Below, piece by piece: positions 62,501 through 64,000 of a DNA stretch of 64,000 nucleotides. Made by a program: the position numbers and the translations under genes. Numbering within the stretch: the first letter of the stretch is position 1; every line of letters starts with the position of its first letter. Origin of the DNA: an uncultured Flavobacteriaceae bacterium (lineage in GTDB: Bacteria; Bacteroidota; Bacteroidia; Flavobacteriales; Flavobacteriaceae); contig CANLVG010000007.1 in the NCBI GenBank assembly GCA_947494565.1, positions 124,001 to 188,000 on the forward strand. The letters are read 5' to 3'. The notes under the pieces were generated by a model, which was not told where the DNA came from, ran no database searches, and was given only the letters and a program-made list of their open reading frames with translations.

Positions 62501-64000
62501 ATCGCTTGGGGGGAATAAACATTGATCAAGATTTTATCAATGAAATTACTGTGGAGGCAATATCTAATGACAACACTTTGTTTTTAAGAGTCAACAGATC
62601 TAGTGTAAATGATGGTTTTATTGTTTGTCCGAATTCATCCTCTTCAACTCTTTGCGACCCTAACGCTGTAACATTTTTAGGCAACAGTGTTTTTGGAGAC
62701 TTTGGAGAAAGATATTTTGCTAAAAAAGATGGATTGGGTTCAAATATTTTTGTTCCACTACCACGTGGGCAGTATGAGAATAGTCTAAATGATAATGCTG
62801 ACCATCATACAATGACCTATAGACTGCTGGCAAGCAGGGTGCCCAAAGACATCAAAGGTGGAGGTGTCCGTGCCAAAAGCATCATCGTCTCCGATGAAAA
62901 TGGGCGAGAGTATAAGACCAATTACTATTACAATCAACCCGGTACCCCAAGGGATAAAAATCATCCAGATTATAAATCTTCAGGGATTACCTCTTTTGCC
63001 CCTGAGAATAGCATCAAGTTTATTCCATATCAGTCGGAGCTACCAAGTCCTGGGGTGATGTATGAATACGTTACTATGGTACCGGTATCTACGAATGGTA
63101 ATGAACTGGGGAGCACGCGTTATCGATTCCATACTATGGATCCGATCTTCAATCTGTTCGACCCGAATTTGGAGATGACCTATACATCGGAAACCATCAA
63201 CCCGGTTACAGGGCAACCCCAAGAAAAGGATATCACCATATTCAAGTCTACCGTTGATGACCATGGTAATGGAGATTATTACGATGCCGGTAAGAAGACC
63301 TATGCCAAAACAATCGATCTCAAGATCAATACCGCTTTGGTCGGGCAGTTCAGATCGATCGAAACCTTCAACAAAGAAGGGCATTTGATGTCGAAAACCC
63401 ATAAGTATTATGATGACACCTATGTAAATCCAGGTCAGAATGCAAAGGTGATCCCTGGCAGGGGTACGGTTCGAGAGTCTTTTCAAAGTATGAAATCGGT
63501 CTTTAGTACTGATGCCAATGATGCGAATCCGATATTGAAAAGCAGGCACCTCTCCATTTCTTCCAAAGAGGATTTTTCAACCGTATTGACCGAAGTACGG
63601 ACGACAACAGGGGGGTTTACCGAAACCGAGACCTACAAAGACGCAGATTTCCAGACCGGAGCCTTTAGAACGACCGAGATGCAAAAAGCGGACGGTACCT
63701 TGGTACGTACACGGCAATTACCTGCTTATACGCAATATTCGAATATGGGCAGCAAAGTGGATGACCAGACGAACAAGCATATGCTCACCCAGCGCGCGAT
63801 GACCTTTAGCGATGTCGAAGTGAATGGAGCCTGGAAAACGACCGGGGCCGCGGTAACGACCTGGCGACCTGAAAATGTATACGACAATGGCGATGCCACC
63901 AATGCTACGGATGATGGCATTTGGAGAAAACATCAGGGTTTCATCTGGAAAGATGATGTGGATGCTAACGGAACCTTCGGAACGGAGCTAACGAACACCG
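59521..64000 (+). CDS. Giant RHS/YD-type secreted protein, partial (N-terminal 1493 codons)
   Basis: One plus-strand frame is open from the ATG at 59521 to the window end. It has a signal peptide (AIAIFLVFTFLPSTIPVNYV, cleavage near FAS) and then the N-terminal module typical of Bacteroidota RHS proteins: MVNLSSGDVSYVLPLLEMDG, FPVTLGYHAG and SWTGLGWNINTGAINRSVSG. A Gly/Ser-rich beta repeat region (about 135-270) follows, then a long SpvB-like domain (PTGGKIKLEYEEDDYEQEAF near 905-925; KGGGVRAKSIIVSDENGREY) leading toward YD repeats. The RHS core and any C-terminal toxin lie beyond the edge. The stretch 62300-62820 is AT-rich compared with its surroundings. It is probably exported and surface-attached or released. 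Confidence 0.88.
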   Translation, partial: MRKTKFSHKAIAIFLVFTFLPSTIPVNYVFASNNGPNAPEAASFEPVDATDMVNLSSGDVSYVLPLLEMDGFPVTLGYHAGIPLDMESSWTGLGWNINTGAINRSVSGTPDDWKNGNSLDFIYFQDSEKFYNINVGVGLSQTAEVGVGISWGSNKSLSGSVYGTFMMVNGSIDTDGNYSAGIGLSAGGNNFGGGLGVSISGNVNGGASRVGANIGVGGSTKSGAQGSLGYSLTDGSVSLSGGYGNRSSYDKGQAGGGSVSLGNYSSGDYDISSKGFFIPVQVWIFNLSFGYRKVTYQLDKAYPKLGYGSLYAKDATLNDNPFTDALTDKQHRYKYTDLYEQTVPSEIEEFITDYETEREKTNFSFASYDSYSVNAPGLSGLMQPKIFENATFFGQGYAGPDSDDPNRKMRMYYHNSKPSTRSFGTSTANGSDNIEFYFNGQFTENISIPNNMLTGNSATTLNNYLPGGTANNNKQRSANFVEVYTNQQLADPNIKVMRPESGVGGTLPNDGIGAYKITAPDGKTYHYSLPVYHYEQVERNLIKDNSQQNVNEKRQYSPYATHWLLTAITGPDFIDTDNDNVPDEGDYGYWVRMDYGNWSDGFVWRSPYKGKKYNTNLAGEIEKEDFGNYQYGRKQLYYLDKVVTREHTAYFVKDLRYDSTGAHGTNDYNDGNQTTYNYVFDGQDTVEDAVNGGSTQVGENISYQREYQLMLDKIVVVENDGSFHNKNANPSLALDNGSCFPGYAKDATHNPGFDIGGGGFKAEYGSNYTYPIHQESSVYDVTDFQNFDYSQAFKVIDLTYSYELAKNTPSSLYCNGYGDGRLTLKSIFFNGKGNASYMPPYRFDYKNEMDYPEGLAFNKYYASDFLTGQGKDGWGFIDEKQIAGVYESTDYEKYGPDNWSLSEITTPTGGKIKLEYEEDDYEQEAFSRKLWQDNIQFAIWEDSNSLDYILKIKNQEGLNPNLIVNFEDYFEVNDSVFLDLWLVRTYDLGLFTEDRLGGINIDQDFINEITVEAISNDNTLFLRVNRSSVNDGFIVCPNSSSSTLCDPNAVTFLGNSVFGDFGERYFAKKDGLGSNIFVPLPRGQYENSLNDNADHHTMTYRLLASRVPKDIKGGGVRAKSIIVSDENGREYKTNYYYNQPGTPRDKNHPDYKSSGITSFAPENSIKFIPYQSELPSPGVMYEYVTMVPVSTNGNELGSTRYRFHTMDPIFNLFDPNLEMTYTSETINPVTGQPQEKDITIFKSTVDDHGNGDYYDAGKKTYAKTIDLKINTALVGQFRSIETFNKEGHLMSKTHKYYDDTYVNPGQNAKVIPGRGTVRESFQSMKSVFSTDANDANPILKSRHLSISSKEDFSTVLTEVRTTTGGFTETETYKDADFQTGAFRTTEMQKADGTLVRTRQLPAYTQYSNMGSKVDDQTNKHMLTQRAMTFSDVEVNGAWKTTGAAVTTWRPENVYDNGDATNATDDGIWRKHQGFIWKDDVDANGTFGTELTNT

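Noticed and set aside
1-64000. CRISPR arrays, tRNA or rRNA genes
   Set aside because: No regularly spaced repeat series and no tRNA- or rRNA-like segment was noticed on reading. Small RNAs cannot be excluded without a covariance search.

Overview
The window looks like chromosome of a marine, polysaccharide-degrading member of the Bacteroidota, most likely a Flavobacteriaceae genus of the Zobellia/Maribacter/Arenibacter kind. The grounds are two SusC/SusD pairs, two formylglycine-type sulfatases, a protein with a type B type IX secretion tail, TPR-AraC and LytTR regulators, and weak or absent Shine-Dalgarno sequences at most starts. No rRNA, tRNA or CRISPR array was seen.

Layout. 1-5.5 kb: susC-susD pair followed, after a terminator, by a truncated secreted lipoprotein (minus strand). 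6-12.5 kb: a DUF885 protein, a decayed sulfatase 3' end, an orphan TonB-plug protein, a TPR-AraC membrane regulator with a structured upstream region, and a type IX-secreted repeat protein. 12.5-26.3 kb: a large FG-GAP/UnbV lipoprotein, a second susC-susD operon closed by a clear terminator, a decayed gene fragment, a seven-haem cytochrome c, and a sulfatase overlapping a sodium:solute symporter. 26.4-35.8 kb: a MarR regulator with a perfect inverted repeat in front, a three-gene RND efflux operon joined by TAATG overlaps, a Gfo/Idh/MocA oxidoreductase, a CPXCG protein and ATP-type PEP carboxykinase.

35.9-42.9 kb: a nine-gene minus-strand envelope/redox cluster. A set of DUF5777 beta-barrel, YceI-like and OB-fold proteins occurs twice, together with a mono-haem cytochrome, an HMA-like metal-binding protein and a cupredoxin-tailed lipoprotein. 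A membrane cache-LytTR regulator is divergent to it. 42.9-47.5 kb: DUF1080 protein, esterase, second sulfatase, a degenerate IS3-type transposase and a small DUF6435-like gene.

47.8-64 kb: a compact type II secretion/type IV pilus-like operon (pseudopilin, prepilin peptidase, GspE, secretin, GspL-like, PilO-like; no GspF/PilC seen) diverges from a five-gene secreted set. That set comprises two proteins sharing one C-terminal domain, a Skp-like chaperone and two unknown secreted proteins. It is followed by the N-terminal 1493 codons of a giant RHS/YD-type protein that runs off the window. I regard the divergent pairing of this reduced secretion apparatus with the RHS/adhesin set as the most interesting candidate system. 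The duplicated YceI/OB/DUF5777 cluster is second.
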